Of a DNA stretch of 64,000 bases, positions 45,347 to 54,814 are shown piece by piece; position 1 is the stretch's first letter, and every line of letters begins with the position of its first letter. Source of the stretch: JAEUMD01 sp050246945 (GTDB taxonomy: Bacteria > Pseudomonadota > Alphaproteobacteria > Rhizobiales > Hyphomicrobiaceae); contig JBFWVC010000013.1 in the NCBI GenBank assembly GCA_050246945.1, positions 89,159 through 153,158 of the forward strand, in the 5' to 3' direction. Made by a program: the position numbers and the translations under genes. The notes beneath the pieces are model-generated. The model ran no database searches. It was not told the origin of the DNA and saw nothing but the letters and a program-made list of their open reading frames with translations.

Positions 45347-46222
45347 TCAGGCGCGTCGCAGGGCACCGATCATGGCGACGGCAACCATCACCAGAACCAT
45401 GCCGGCAATCTGAATAAGGGTCAGCCGCTCGCCAAGCAAACTCCAAGCCATCAAGGCTGTAGTTGCCGGAACGAGATAGAACAGGCTCGTGACGCGAGAC
45501 ACGGCACTCGCGCGGATCATCATCAGCAACAAGCTGATGGCGCCAATGGAAAGCACGACTACGAGCCAAGCGAGCGCAAGCAGGAATTCGTGTGTCCAGT
45601 CGACCTCGCGTGTTTCGGTGGCAAAGGCCAGCAGCGCGGCAACGCTTGATGCACCGATGTATTGATAGAAGGCCAGTTTCGGCAGATCGCCGCTGGTCCC
45701 GTTCATCTTCTGATAGAGCGTTCCCGCGGTTATGCAGAGCAAGGAACCAATCGAAGCGATCACGGCCATCGGCCCGATCGCCATGGCCGAACCGGCACCA
45801 AGCCCGAGCGCTAATTTGGGCGCCAGCACCAGCGCGGCTCCAGCAAGCCCCAGGCAGATCCCTATCCAGTGCCGACGACCGATATGCTCGCCCAGCAACG
45901 GGACAGCGAGCAGCGAGGTCAGCAAAGGCTGCAGGCACACGATGATCGTCACCACCCCCGCTGGCATGCCAAGGCGCAGTGCCCACATCACGCCGCCAAT
46001 GTAGCCCGTGTGTATCAAGGCTCCGGTGATCGCTGCGTCGCGGGCTGCGCGGGGGGAAGGGCGCGCGCCAAACAGCATCAACGGCGCCAAAAGCACGGCC
46101 ACCAGCGTGAAGCGGATGGCGAGGAACGTAAACGGTTCGGCGTGCTCGCCCGCTATCTTCGTAGCGATGAAACCGGTCGACCAGAGGACCACGAACAGGA
46201 CGGGCGCGATGCGCAACAGCAT
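45347..46222 (-). CDS. EamA/DMT-family transporter
   Basis: About 291 aa, ten hydrophobic helices in two five-helix repeats; opens with LLRIAPVLFVVLWSTGFIATKIAGEHAEPF, the usual EamA start, and has the second-repeat block LVPATTALMAWSLLGERL. The ATG at 46222 is chosen because the open frame upstream has no similarity and runs through a repeat element. Likely exports metabolites or amino acids; substrate unknown. Confidence 0.87.
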   Translation of the reverse strand: MLLRIAPVLFVVLWSTGFIATKIAGEHAEPFTFLAIRFTLVAVLLAPLMLFGARPSPRAARDAAITGALIHTGYIGGVMWALRLGMPAGVVTIIVCLQPLLTSLLAVPLLGEHIGRRHWIGICLGLAGAALVLAPKLALGLGAGSAMAIGPMAVIASIGSLLCITAGTLYQKMNGTSGDLPKLAFYQYIGASSVAALLAFATETREVDWTHEFLLALAWLVVVLSIGAISLLLMMIRASAVSRVTSLFYLVPATTALMAWSLLGERLTLIQIAGMVLVMVAVAMIGALRRA

Positions 46223-46627
46223 GAAGGGACCCTGATGTTCCAAAACTGACGCGTGGCTTCCCATCGGCTCCAGCGCGTCAGCCCGGAACCCTGGCAATCC
46301 TTTGGCTGGCGTCCTGGATTCACCGGCCAGTGACGAGCTACACCGGGGACTCAAACGTCAGATCCAGAGCGCGGGCGACCGGCATCCGTGCAGGCAGCCA
46401 ATTGCATGCCGAACGTGTATGGAGCTAGTCAGCGGGCTGGGTAGCGCCTGCCGGGCACCTTCTGCGCCAGTTCCGGCGCAAGTGCAATTGCCACCAGTTG
46501 CATGGCTGCCCCGCACGCGCGGCAAATTGCGTCATGGGTTGACCCCGGGGCGCGATTGTTGAACCTCTGCGGCCTCAGGGACGGAAGACCGGCTTGCCTC
46601 GCCGGTCATGGTGCGCCCTGACCCGCT
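46223..46627. other. Divergent intergenic region containing repeat copy B
   Basis: 405 bp between the EamA start (minus) and the YihY gene (plus). Holds the two-hairpin element at 46246-46370, which would lie in the EamA 5' leader; no gene seen. Confidence 0.5.
46246..46370. repeat. Dispersed two-hairpin element, copy B
   Basis: CTGACGCG/CGCGTCAG (46246-46253, 46274-46281) and an imperfect stem with CTGGAT/ATCCAG (46314-46319, 46362-46367). Aligned over its length with the element at 4996-5118; first stem extended by a C-G pair relative to that copy. It starts 24 bp upstream of the EamA start codon. Confidence 0.6.
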
Positions 46628-47554
46628 ATGCAACCTATCCTCGAAGGCCCTGGCATGACACGGCACCGTACCTTGATCGAGGCGATCTATCGCCTTTACG
46701 AGCATTCCGGCTTCTCGATGGCCGGTGCCGTAGCCTACGCCTTCGTCGTCTCGCTGTTCCCATTTTGTATTTTTCTGGGTGCGGTGGCCGGTCTGTTTGG
46801 AGGGCGCGAACTCGCGCAGGAGGCCATTAGCGGGTTGTTCCAGATTCTGCCGCCGGCCGTCGCCAGCACACTGGCCCCTCAGGTCGAGCAGCTGATGGGT
46901 GCCACGCGCATCGATCTTCTCACGGTGGGCGGCGGCATCGCACTGTTCTTCGCGACGAGCGCCGTGGAGACATTGCGCGCCGCGCTCAACGGTGCATATC
47001 GCCAGCACGAAACGCGCTCCTATCCCTACTCACTGGCGCTTTCGATGCTGTTCGTCTTCGTCTCGGCCATCTCGACGCTGGTACTGACGTGGGCCGTCGT
47101 CGTCGGCCCGGCGATCGCTTCACGATTCGAACCGGAGTGGGCACGCGACCTCCTTGAGCTCGACTGGCTGAAACAGACCTGGCTGACTGCGACGTCACGA
47201 TATGCGATCGCGGCGCTCGTACTCGTCACACAGCTCCTGGTGCTGCACCTGTGGATCGCGGCCGGCAAGCGGCGATTTGCCGATGTATGGCCCGGCGTCG
47301 CGCTATCGACCGTCCTGTGGCTCTCGGCCGGCGCGCTCTACTCGCAGTATCTCGCGTTTTCCGACTACACGCGCTTTTATGCCGGGCTTTCGCAAATCAT
47401 GGTGGCGCTCATCTTCTTCCAGGTCACGGCGGTTATCATACTGCTCGGCGCGGAACTCAATCGCGGCATCATGGAGCTGAAGAAGCTCCGCAATGGGGGC
47501 AACCCGAAGAAAGATGCCGCACGGGCCGGAAGCTCGGGAGAGCCTCCGCCATAG
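46628..47554 (+). CDS. YihY/virulence factor BrkB-family membrane protein
   Basis: 308 aa. Six hydrophobic segments, with the family blocks SMAGAVAYAFVVSLFPFCIF near the N terminus, GGGIALFFATSAVETLRAALNGAY and VTAVIILLGAELNR near the C terminus. Often mis-called ribonuclease BN; it is an inner membrane protein, possibly a transporter or flippase-like protein. A second in-frame ATG at 46655 is also possible. The C-terminal ~25 residues are charged and disordered. Confidence 0.85.
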   Translation: MQPILEGPGMTRHRTLIEAIYRLYEHSGFSMAGAVAYAFVVSLFPFCIFLGAVAGLFGGRELAQEAISGLFQILPPAVASTLAPQVEQLMGATRIDLLTVGGGIALFFATSAVETLRAALNGAYRQHETRSYPYSLALSMLFVFVSAISTLVLTWAVVVGPAIASRFEPEWARDLLELDWLKQTWLTATSRYAIAALVLVTQLLVLHLWIAAGKRRFADVWPGVALSTVLWLSAGALYSQYLAFSDYTRFYAGLSQIMVALIFFQVTAVIILLGAELNRGIMELKKLRNGGNPKKDAARAGSSGEPPP

Positions 47555-47759
47555 CAGGATCCGGGGCCTGCGTTGTAGCATCACCAGAACGCGCGCCGTA
47601 TTCCATGAAATGACGACAACACCCGTCGACGACTCGGCGGTCCGTGACCCGTGGAGGCTGTCCTAAACCATCTTGGCATAAGACGATTGAGTTGGGCTGC
47701 GCAAAGGACTTGGATGTCCGCATCTCTAGTCTTGTTTTTTCCAGCGAGGAATTGTTGTG

Positions 47760-48935
47760 ATGCGCGCACCCTCGATATTCTGTGTTGCTACCGTTTCATT
47801 TCTGGCCATTAGCGGGCATGCCCTGGCCGGTGAGGTTCGCGGCGAGAGCCGTAACGCTACAGAGGCCGGCTTGAAGGATCTCTCGACGCGCTACGGAAGC
47901 ACGCCGGGCGGCGGGAATATGAATGCACAAGCAACGACTGTCGCGACCCTGGCGAAAGCCTCCATTCGGGTGCCGCGGCACACTATCGAAGTGACTGCCC
48001 GATCCGAGTTGCCGCATCCGACCACGGTTGCTGGCGTCGTCGAGCGCTATGGCAGCCTCCCTGGCGGCGTCGTCCTGGAGGGCACCGCAGCGGGACTGGA
48101 TAGCGCAACTACTGTTCGGTTCGACTCCAGCACGCGGACTCTTATTCTAGGCGGCGACATTTCCTTCAAGCCGGAGTCCTCGACGGGCGAGATCGCCCAG
48201 CTGGCCCGGGCGATCGCCGAGGACGATCGCGTTGGCGTCTCCATAACCAGCGAGAGCGTAATAGCTTATGGCGCCATACCGGAGGATACAAATCTTGCAC
48301 GCGACCTTTCGGTTGCGGATGCATTTCTAGTCGATTTCATCGTTCCGCCACGCGAGTGGACGACGGGCTACCGGATGGCGGGCGGCTTCGAGCCGCTCAC
48401 CGTCGACACCCAGAACGAGATCGTCGCATTCTACAAATTCCATGATTTCGCATTCGAGGTCCGCGACAAACAGATCGTCCTGGCCAGCGCCAAAGCTGAT
48501 ATCTATGTCGTTCCGGTTATCAGCGAACGAGCGGAAGATGGCGGATATCTGCCTGATCTCAATGCGCTCAACGGCGGCGGCGCGAATGTGGTCGGCGAAA
48601 TAAAGAAGAACGCCGATCATATCGCCAGTAACATCAACTACTACATGGGCGAGCGCGCGGCGAGACGCGCCCTTGCCTACGGTGAGGTTGCAGCAGTTCT
48701 GCGGCACCTGAAGAGCAAAGGGGTTGACCTGTCGGCACTCGCCGACGAGATCGAGCGGGATCAGCCGGAAACCCTCGACACAGATTGGGGCTCGCTCGAA
48801 GCAGCCTGGACCGACTATCTACGCCAAATCCAAACAGCCGGTGATTTTGCCAACTGGTCGGCACCGCCCCTCGACTTGTATGTGAGCCGCAGCAAGATTC
48901 AAAAGGAAGCGGCGGCAATCAACCCGCAGCCCTGA
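47760..48935 (+). CDS. Secreted protein of unknown function with RYGSxPGG repeats
   Basis: About 391 aa from ATG 47760 (GAGGAA 10 nt before). Clear signal peptide ending near SGHALA. The mature N terminus has two copies of an RYGSxPGG motif (about 44-51 and 96-103: LSTRYGSTPGG and VVERYGSLPGG), then a beta-rich middle (TRTLILGGDISFKPE) and a helical C-terminal part (IASNINYYMGERAARRALAYGEVAAVLRHL). No known domain recognised. Probably periplasmic or extracellular. Convergent with the outer membrane protein gene. Confidence 0.75.
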   Translation: MRAPSIFCVATVSFLAISGHALAGEVRGESRNATEAGLKDLSTRYGSTPGGGNMNAQATTVATLAKASIRVPRHTIEVTARSELPHPTTVAGVVERYGSLPGGVVLEGTAAGLDSATTVRFDSSTRTLILGGDISFKPESSTGEIAQLARAIAEDDRVGVSITSESVIAYGAIPEDTNLARDLSVADAFLVDFIVPPREWTTGYRMAGGFEPLTVDTQNEIVAFYKFHDFAFEVRDKQIVLASAKADIYVVPVISERAEDGGYLPDLNALNGGGANVVGEIKKNADHIASNINYYMGERAARRALAYGEVAAVLRHLKSKGVDLSALADEIERDQPETLDTDWGSLEAAWTDYLRQIQTAGDFANWSAPPLDLYVSRSKIQKEAAAINPQP

Positions 48936-48942
48936 AAGGAAA

Positions 48943-48971
48943 CGTCCCCCGCCGAAGTTCGACGGGGGACG
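48943..48971. terminator. GC-rich stem-loop between convergent genes
   Basis: CGTCCCCCG (48943-48951) pairs with CGGGGGACG (48963-48971), with two further inner pairs. No T-run, but its position directly after the stop of the secreted-protein gene and facing the outer membrane protein gene suggests a stop in both directions. Confidence 0.55.
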
Positions 48972-49006
48972 CTGCCAATCATCGTGAAGTCAACCGGCCA
49001 GACCGA

Positions 49007-50461
49007 TCAGAAGGCCAGCTTGAGGGCGGCGCCGCCATAGGCGCCCTCGCCGCCGTGAGTGGAGAAGCTGCCTGCGTTGTTGTCATCGTCAACGAACTGG
49101 TAGCCACCGTAGATGCTGAGTTCGGCTGCACGTGTCGGCCCGAGCATGAAGGGCATCTTGGCAAAGCCGCCAACGCGCCATGATGCATCTCCTTCGTCGC
49201 TGAAGACCCAGCCCTCCGGACCGACGATGAAGGAGCCAGCATTGTAGCCGACGCGCACCTGGCCGTAGAACGAGTCGAACGCCGTCGAATAGCTGCCGTC
49301 CAAGGCAACGTAGAGCTTCTCTTCATCCTTGGTTTCGAGATCGAAAGCCACCTTGAAGCCGGACTTGGTGCCATGCATCGAGTCCAAATAGCCATACGGC
49401 GATTCATCAATGTCGCGGATCTCGTAACCGACGTAGCCGGTTGCGGTGAAGCGGCTGAATACCTTCTGGTAGCCGATCATCACGTCGGCCAGCCGATCAT
49501 CGGCATCGACGTCGGTGCCTGGGAATGGGCTAAAGGAATACTGGCCCCACTCGCCGAGCGTCCTGAAAATCAGGCCGTCGCGGCTGAAGTCTCCATTGAG
49601 CGCAAAAGCGTTGTACGAGTAGACCGACCATGCGTCGTTGCTGACGTCGACGCCGTTGATCGTTACGACCTTATAGGCGTGATCCATGACCTCGCCGCCG
49701 TCCTTCATGCTGAGAACGGGGGCCGCGTGCTCGTCCCGACCCATCTTGTAGACGATGCCCAGGCGAGCCGTGAAGAGTTCAGCGTCCTCGCGGTCGACGT
49801 ACGAGTTCCCTCCCCCGTAATCGTATGCGTTCGTTATCTTGTCACCATAGTCGGCATAGCGCAACTCGCCGCGCAGGAAGAAGTTCGATCGCAGCATGAC
49901 CTCAAGCCCGCCGCCGACGAAGTAGCCATTGAAATTCCGGGAACTGCGACCATCTTCCAAGCCGCCAATATCCCACCAGCCGTCATTGCGGAAATGGGCC
50001 TGAGTGAAACCGGCCGTGCCATAGATCATCATGCGCGGCGACACCAGCAACCCGAGGCGGCCACCGACCGACCAGGCGCGCGAGATCGTCATGCCGTTCC
50101 AAATGTTCTCATTGGCCGTGCCGCGCTCGATATCGGACCAGTCGAAATCGGCGAATGCGCCGATGACCAGCCGGTCGCCGATCTGGCGATCGAAGCCGAA
50201 TACGGCCGAGACCAGACCGCCATCTGCCGACTCGGAGTGAGACTCCGATGGTTCGAAGGTAGAGCTATAGTTATTCTTGGACCGATTGTGTCCGTAGCCA
50301 ATGCCGCCGCCGAAGTAGAAGCCCGTCCACGTGGGTGCAGGAGCATCGACCACTGGCGTATCTTTCAGTGAACCGCCAAGATCCGCAGCGCCTGCCGCGG
50401 TTGGAAGTGCGGCACACGCCACCGCAGCGCCACCAAGAGTGGTCTTGAGAAATCGCTTCAT
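49007..50461 (-). CDS. Outer membrane protein: Omp25/31-like barrel fused to a BcsS-like barrel
   Basis: 484 aa from the ATG after GGGGGAG, with a signal peptide ending TAAGA. Residues about 27-241 look like a complete Omp25/31-type barrel of Rhizobiales (WTGFYFGGGIGYGHN at the start, FTARLGIVYKMG at the end). After a short linker, residues about 262-484 resemble the alphaproteobacterial BcsS family linked to cellulose synthesis genes (NDAWSVYSYNAFALNGDFSRDG, SYSTAFDSFYGQVRVG, VGPEGWVFSDEGDASWRVGG), ending in Phe as outer membrane barrels do. No bcs genes are in the window. The BcsS match is from memory. Confidence 0.75.
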   Translation of the reverse strand: MKRFLKTTLGGAAVACAALPTAAGAADLGGSLKDTPVVDAPAPTWTGFYFGGGIGYGHNRSKNNYSSTFEPSESHSESADGGLVSAVFGFDRQIGDRLVIGAFADFDWSDIERGTANENIWNGMTISRAWSVGGRLGLLVSPRMMIYGTAGFTQAHFRNDGWWDIGGLEDGRSSRNFNGYFVGGGLEVMLRSNFFLRGELRYADYGDKITNAYDYGGGNSYVDREDAELFTARLGIVYKMGRDEHAAPVLSMKDGGEVMDHAYKVVTINGVDVSNDAWSVYSYNAFALNGDFSRDGLIFRTLGEWGQYSFSPFPGTDVDADDRLADVMIGYQKVFSRFTATGYVGYEIRDIDESPYGYLDSMHGTKSGFKVAFDLETKDEEKLYVALDGSYSTAFDSFYGQVRVGYNAGSFIVGPEGWVFSDEGDASWRVGGFAKMPFMLGPTRAAELSIYGGYQFVDDDNNAGSFSTHGGEGAYGGAALKLAF

Positions 50462-50713
50462 ACAAATAGCTCCCCCGAGATGTGGTCCCTCTCCGCCCAG
50501 ACGCATCCGGGCGGGTACAATCTCTGATGTATTACTTAGGAAGTGATTCGCAGCACGGAGCCAGATGCAAGGCTACACATTTCGGCATTGAACAACGCGT
50601 GTTGCGCCTTTTCCACAGACGTACTGTATCAAACCGAAAGTTTGTTAAGTGATCATTAAGATCGAACCGAGTTGAGCGAAGCAATAAACGGCGACAACTG
50701 ACCGATGTTCCGC

Positions 50714-53700
50714 TCAATTCATCTTGCGCGGTCCCGCTACAATTCGAGCAACTCGGCTCTGCAATCTCGGCGTGGCCGCGGCGGCGACCTGCTCGCAGGG
50801 TATGCCCGCCCAGTTCGTGGATGCTGGCAGCCTTTCGCCCTTCATCAAAACCGACAGCGGGCCCAGCTTGGAGCCTGCTTCCATCTCCGTGTCATAGAGA
50901 ATGAATGCCATGTTGCCGATCGAACAATCGTTGCCGATCGTCAGCCTGTCCGCCTTGAAGATGCGATCCTCAAACAGATGCGTTTGTATGGTTCCGCCCA
51001 GATTGATGGCGGCGCGGTCTCCGATGTGCACCAGATCGAACTCGGAGAACAATGTCGTCTCGATGAAGCACTGGCGGCCGACCCTGCAGCCCATCATCCG
51101 TAGACAGGCCGAAGCCAGCGGCGTGCCGAGAAGCGGGTTCATGACCGAAGCGGCAACGCCTTCGTAAACACCGTTGACGAGTTCGTTTCGCCACACGAAC
51201 CGGCACCACAACGGCTTGACGAGAGGCGCGAGAGTTCCTTGCAGCAGGTGCTTAACGACGGCTGCGGCCGCAACGGAAAGATACGCAACCAGCGCGGCAA
51301 GCGGCGCAACTAAAACGATGACGAGCCACAGCGGCAACAGCTTGTATGCCGCGACGAGACTCCCGAACAAACCTACGGCGAGCACGCCGAAGATGAAGCC
51401 GGGAAGCAGGATTCTCATCGCATCGGTGAACGCCCGTTCCGCCATGGCCCAGCGGGTCGGCATGTAAAGGGCTTGTTCCGCGAAGCAGTAGCCTTGCTGG
51501 GTACGTGGCAGCTCGAAACTCGGCGAGCCCAGCCAGCGCGTATTGTCCGGCACGGTGCAGACACCGCCCGGCGGCGTGGAACCGACACCGATCAATGTGT
51601 TGCTGCCGACGGTGACGCCGCCGGGAACCAGGGCGCTGTTGCCGATGAACGTCCGATCGCCGATGCGGACCGGCTCGACCTGCATCGTGCCGCCATAGAT
51701 GCGATGCCCGCCAACGATGCACGCATCGGCCAGAAAGCAGCCCTCGCCCACCTCGAGAAGATGCGGCGTCATATGCGAAACGGTCGAGACCTCGGATCCC
51801 TTGCCCACCCGTGCACCAAGCGCACGCATCAGGCTCGGAAAATAGATCGTTGCATATGCAGAGTTGAGTAGCGTCTTGGTGTTCTCAAGCATGTAGGCCA
51901 GAAACCAATGCCGTAGATAACGTATCGTGTGCAGGGGTACGCTCGACTCCTTGGGGGCGCCCAGAAAGCGCGCGATCAAGATGACGCCAAATGTATATGT
52001 CGCCAGAGCAGCCGGCACCGCGGCAAACACCGCCAGGAGGCTGCCCCAAATTCCCCAGTACTGGTAGGACAGGACCAGCAGCACCAGCGCAGGCAGCATC
52101 GACGCGATGAGGAAGTAGCCCATCGCATAGATCAGTAGCAGATGCAGGACTGCGAAGGTGAATGCGCGCAGCCTGCCCGCCGGCTTGTTCTGCGGCACGG
52201 GAACACCGACGGACGACTTCCTGGCGGGCGCACCGTTCCAGCCCTCGCCCGAAGGAATGACGGTGCCGTCGTGCAGGAGCGACATGTCATCGAGACGCGC
52301 ACCGTCCTCCATGCGTGCATCGAGGCCGATAGCGCAGTGCATCCCCACGAAGCAATCCTTGCCAATCTCCACCGGCGCAATGATGAGATGACCATCCTCG
52401 ACGCGGTATCCGAGCAGCTGGCTTTCCAGTCCAATGCTCGTGCCCTCGCCGATCGAGACCACGTCGAACGCCGTGCAATGCGCAGTGCCCAGCGTTACGT
52501 TGCGGCCGATCCTTGCACCCATCGCGCGGTAGTACATGCTCATGAGGGGCGTGCCGACGAAAATATACGACCAGCTCAAAGCCTGGAAGCGGCTTGCGAT
52601 CCACCAGCGCAGATAATATGTGCCCCACAATGGATAGCGGCCCGGCTTGTACCTTCCAATCACGACCCACTTCACAAGGATGCTGGCAAGGAGCATGGCG
52701 GGCCAGGCGGCAAAGCCAAGCATGATCGAAAGCTCGACGGCGCGATCGGCAGTCAAGTGACCACTCTCGACGGCCGAGTAGATCAATGCCGTATAGGCCA
52801 ACGGTGCCGCGACGATTCCATAGTAGAGCACGGCAAAAATCGACTGCACTGTCACCGTGAACCAGCGCACGTAGGCGGCGACGCCATTGCGAGGCGCGCA
52901 ATCCTTTGCCGGTACCGCCGTCTCCTGCCTTGGGTCATCGCTGGCGCACGGAACGTCGTCAAGGCCACGCCGACGCAACTCGGCGGCCAACGCGCGGACC
53001 TTGCGGTGCTCGTAGATATCCCTTACCGACAACGCGACATTGTTGATGCTGGCGCGAAGTTTGTTGACGCACTGCGCCGCCAGCAACGAATGCCCACCGA
53101 GATCGATGAAGAAATCGGCCTCTACGGAGAGTGCCGGCAGCTTAAAGCACTCCTGCCAGACATCTGCGATGATCTGCTCGACGGGATCGGCTGGCGCAAC
53201 GACGTTGCCCATCCCCTTGAAGAGGTTCTGCGGCGCGGGCAGCCGCTTTCGATCGATCTTGCCACTCGGCATCATCGGCAGCTCGGCGACGATATCGAGG
53301 TATTTGGGTACCATGTATGGCGGGAGCTTCTGCCGCAATTTGTCGGCGAGCTTCTCGCGATCCAGAGCCTCGACACCTTCATTACAGATGACGTAGGCAG
53401 CAAGCTCCTTCAGCTGCGAGACTTCGGTGACGCCAACCGCGGCAGCACGGATCTCTGGCTGACTGACGAGCACCGCCTCGATTTCAGAAAGCTCGATGCG
53501 GAACCCGCGGATTTTGACTTGATCGTCCAGACGCCCGAGGAAATGAAGCTCGCCATCCTCGCCGAGACGCACATGATCGTACGTGCGATAGAGAAGATCA
53601 GTGCCATCGCCGTCAAAACGGTTTGGAACAAAGCGCGACGAGGTCATTTCGGGTAGATTCATATAGCCGCGGCCAACGCCGTCGCCACCGATGTAGAGCT

Positions 53701-54763
53701 CGCCTTCCTCTCCCGCCGCAACCCTGTTGCCGGAATCGTCGAGGACGTATGTCGCATAGCCGGGCAAGGCGCGGCCAATGGTTACCGGCACGCCCGCATT
53801 GCATTCGGACCAGGTCGCGACAACGGTCGCCTCCGTCGGCCCATACGTGTTCAACATCCTTCTGCCGGCCTTCGTCCATCGCGAGACGAGCTCGTTCGAG
53901 CATGCCTCACCGCCAAGGACAAGTGTGCGAACCGTCGGCAGATCCCGGTCGACCATGGACAGCATGGTCGGCACCGTCGAGTAATACGTGATGTGATTTT
54001 CGTCGATGAATGCGGCGACGTCAGAGGGCGAGCGCTCGACGTCCTCGGTTGGGACGACAAGCGTGCCGCCATGGGCAAAGGCTGCCCATATCTCCTCGAC
54101 CGATGCATCGAATGCGACGGAGAAACCCTGGTAGACCCGGTCGGTCTCGTCGACGCGATACACGGGAGCCAGTGCGTTAACGAATGCGGCAGCGTTGCGG
54201 TGTTCGATCATCACGCCCTTGGGGCGCCCCGTCGAGCCCGAAGTGTAGATGACGTAGCAGAGATTGCCGGGAGTGAGGTCCTGCCTGTCAAGTGGGATGT
54301 GCGGCGACCATTCTATCGCGTCGTGCTCCGAATCTAATCGCAAGAGGTTGGTCCTCACCCCCCCGGCAATAGCGTCCGCCAAAGCGTCCTCGGAGATGAG
54401 GAACCGAAGTTTCGCGTCATCCGAAATCGACTGGACGCGATCCAGGGGGAACTTCGGATCGATCGGAACGTATCCGCCGCCCGCCTTGAGAATGCCGAGC
54501 AAGACTGCATAGAGCCGCGGCGACTTCCTGAGATAGATGCCGACCAAATCAGTCGGCCTCAGACCGCGAGCGACGAGATAATTGGCAATCTTGTTGGCGT
54601 AACGATCAAGCTGGGCGTAGCTCAGGGCCGAACCTGAAAATTCGACGGCAATCGAGCCGGGCCGCAGTTGTGCCTGGCGTTCGAAATAGTGGTGCAGCAA
54701 CGTCGGCGTGTCGTTCTGATACAGAGCAAGCTCGCCTTCGTACCGATCAGGTGCACAATACAT
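50714..54763 (-). CDS. Membrane NRPS of the epsilon-poly-L-lysine synthetase (Pls/PosA) type
   Basis: 1349 aa. Order of parts: adenylation domain (20-510; YTSGSTGRPKG, YGPTE, GRLDDQVKIRGFRIE, MPSGKIDRKRL with K502), thiolation domain (525-600, phosphopantetheine Ser559 in LGGHSLL), then three left-handed beta-helix/hexapeptide-like soluble domains (about 750-850, 985-1080, 1225-1330), each preceded by a pair of membrane helices (635-702, 868-930, 1112-1175). This A-T-(2TM-C)x3 layout is that of Pls, which polymerises free lysine. The ten-residue specificity code reads D219 A220 E223 S262 V282 G284 T306 V314 V315 K502 (DAESVGTVVK), close to lysine codes. A7 reads YRTYD instead of YRTGD. Encoded after the phosphopantetheinyl transferase, 51 bp apart. 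Confidence 0.85.
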   Translation of the reverse strand: MYCAPDRYEGELALYQNDTPTLLHHYFERQAQLRPGSIAVEFSGSALSYAQLDRYANKIANYLVARGLRPTDLVGIYLRKSPRLYAVLLGILKAGGGYVPIDPKFPLDRVQSISDDAKLRFLISEDALADAIAGGVRTNLLRLDSEHDAIEWSPHIPLDRQDLTPGNLCYVIYTSGSTGRPKGVMIEHRNAAAFVNALAPVYRVDETDRVYQGFSVAFDASVEEIWAAFAHGGTLVVPTEDVERSPSDVAAFIDENHITYYSTVPTMLSMVDRDLPTVRTLVLGGEACSNELVSRWTKAGRRMLNTYGPTEATVVATWSECNAGVPVTIGRALPGYATYVLDDSGNRVAAGEEGELYIGGDGVGRGYMNLPEMTSSRFVPNRFDGDGTDLLYRTYDHVRLGEDGELHFLGRLDDQVKIRGFRIELSEIEAVLVSQPEIRAAAVGVTEVSQLKELAAYVICNEGVEALDREKLADKLRQKLPPYMVPKYLDIVAELPMMPSGKIDRKRLPAPQNLFKGMGNVVAPADPVEQIIADVWQECFKLPALSVEADFFIDLGGHSLLAAQCVNKLRASINNVALSVRDIYEHRKVRALAAELRRRGLDDVPCASDDPRQETAVPAKDCAPRNGVAAYVRWFTVTVQSIFAVLYYGIVAAPLAYTALIYSAVESGHLTADRAVELSIMLGFAAWPAMLLASILVKWVVIGRYKPGRYPLWGTYYLRWWIASRFQALSWSYIFVGTPLMSMYYRAMGARIGRNVTLGTAHCTAFDVVSIGEGTSIGLESQLLGYRVEDGHLIIAPVEIGKDCFVGMHCAIGLDARMEDGARLDDMSLLHDGTVIPSGEGWNGAPARKSSVGVPVPQNKPAGRLRAFTFAVLHLLLIYAMGYFLIASMLPALVLLVLSYQYWGIWGSLLAVFAAVPAALATYTFGVILIARFLGAPKESSVPLHTIRYLRHWFLAYMLENTKTLLNSAYATIYFPSLMRALGARVGKGSEVSTVSHMTPHLLEVGEGCFLADACIVGGHRIYGGTMQVEPVRIGDRTFIGNSALVPGGVTVGSNTLIGVGSTPPGGVCTVPDNTRWLGSPSFELPRTQQGYCFAEQALYMPTRWAMAERAFTDAMRILLPGFIFGVLAVGLFGSLVAAYKLLPLWLVIVLVAPLAALVAYLSVAAAAVVKHLLQGTLAPLVKPLWCRFVWRNELVNGVYEGVAASVMNPLLGTPLASACLRMMGCRVGRQCFIETTLFSEFDLVHIGDRAAINLGGTIQTHLFEDRIFKADRLTIGNDCSIGNMAFILYDTEMEAGSKLGPLSVLMKGERLPASTNWAGIPCEQVAAAATPRLQSRVARIVAGPRKMN

Positions 54764-54814
54764 TACTCAAACTCGACTAAAACTCGTGGCCTGAGTTCGG
54801 CAGGGTTCAAATGG

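Noticed and set aside
52142..53656. 504-codon plus-strand frame opposite the NRPS
   Set aside because: Antisense to adenylation, thiolation and membrane parts that are all recognisable.
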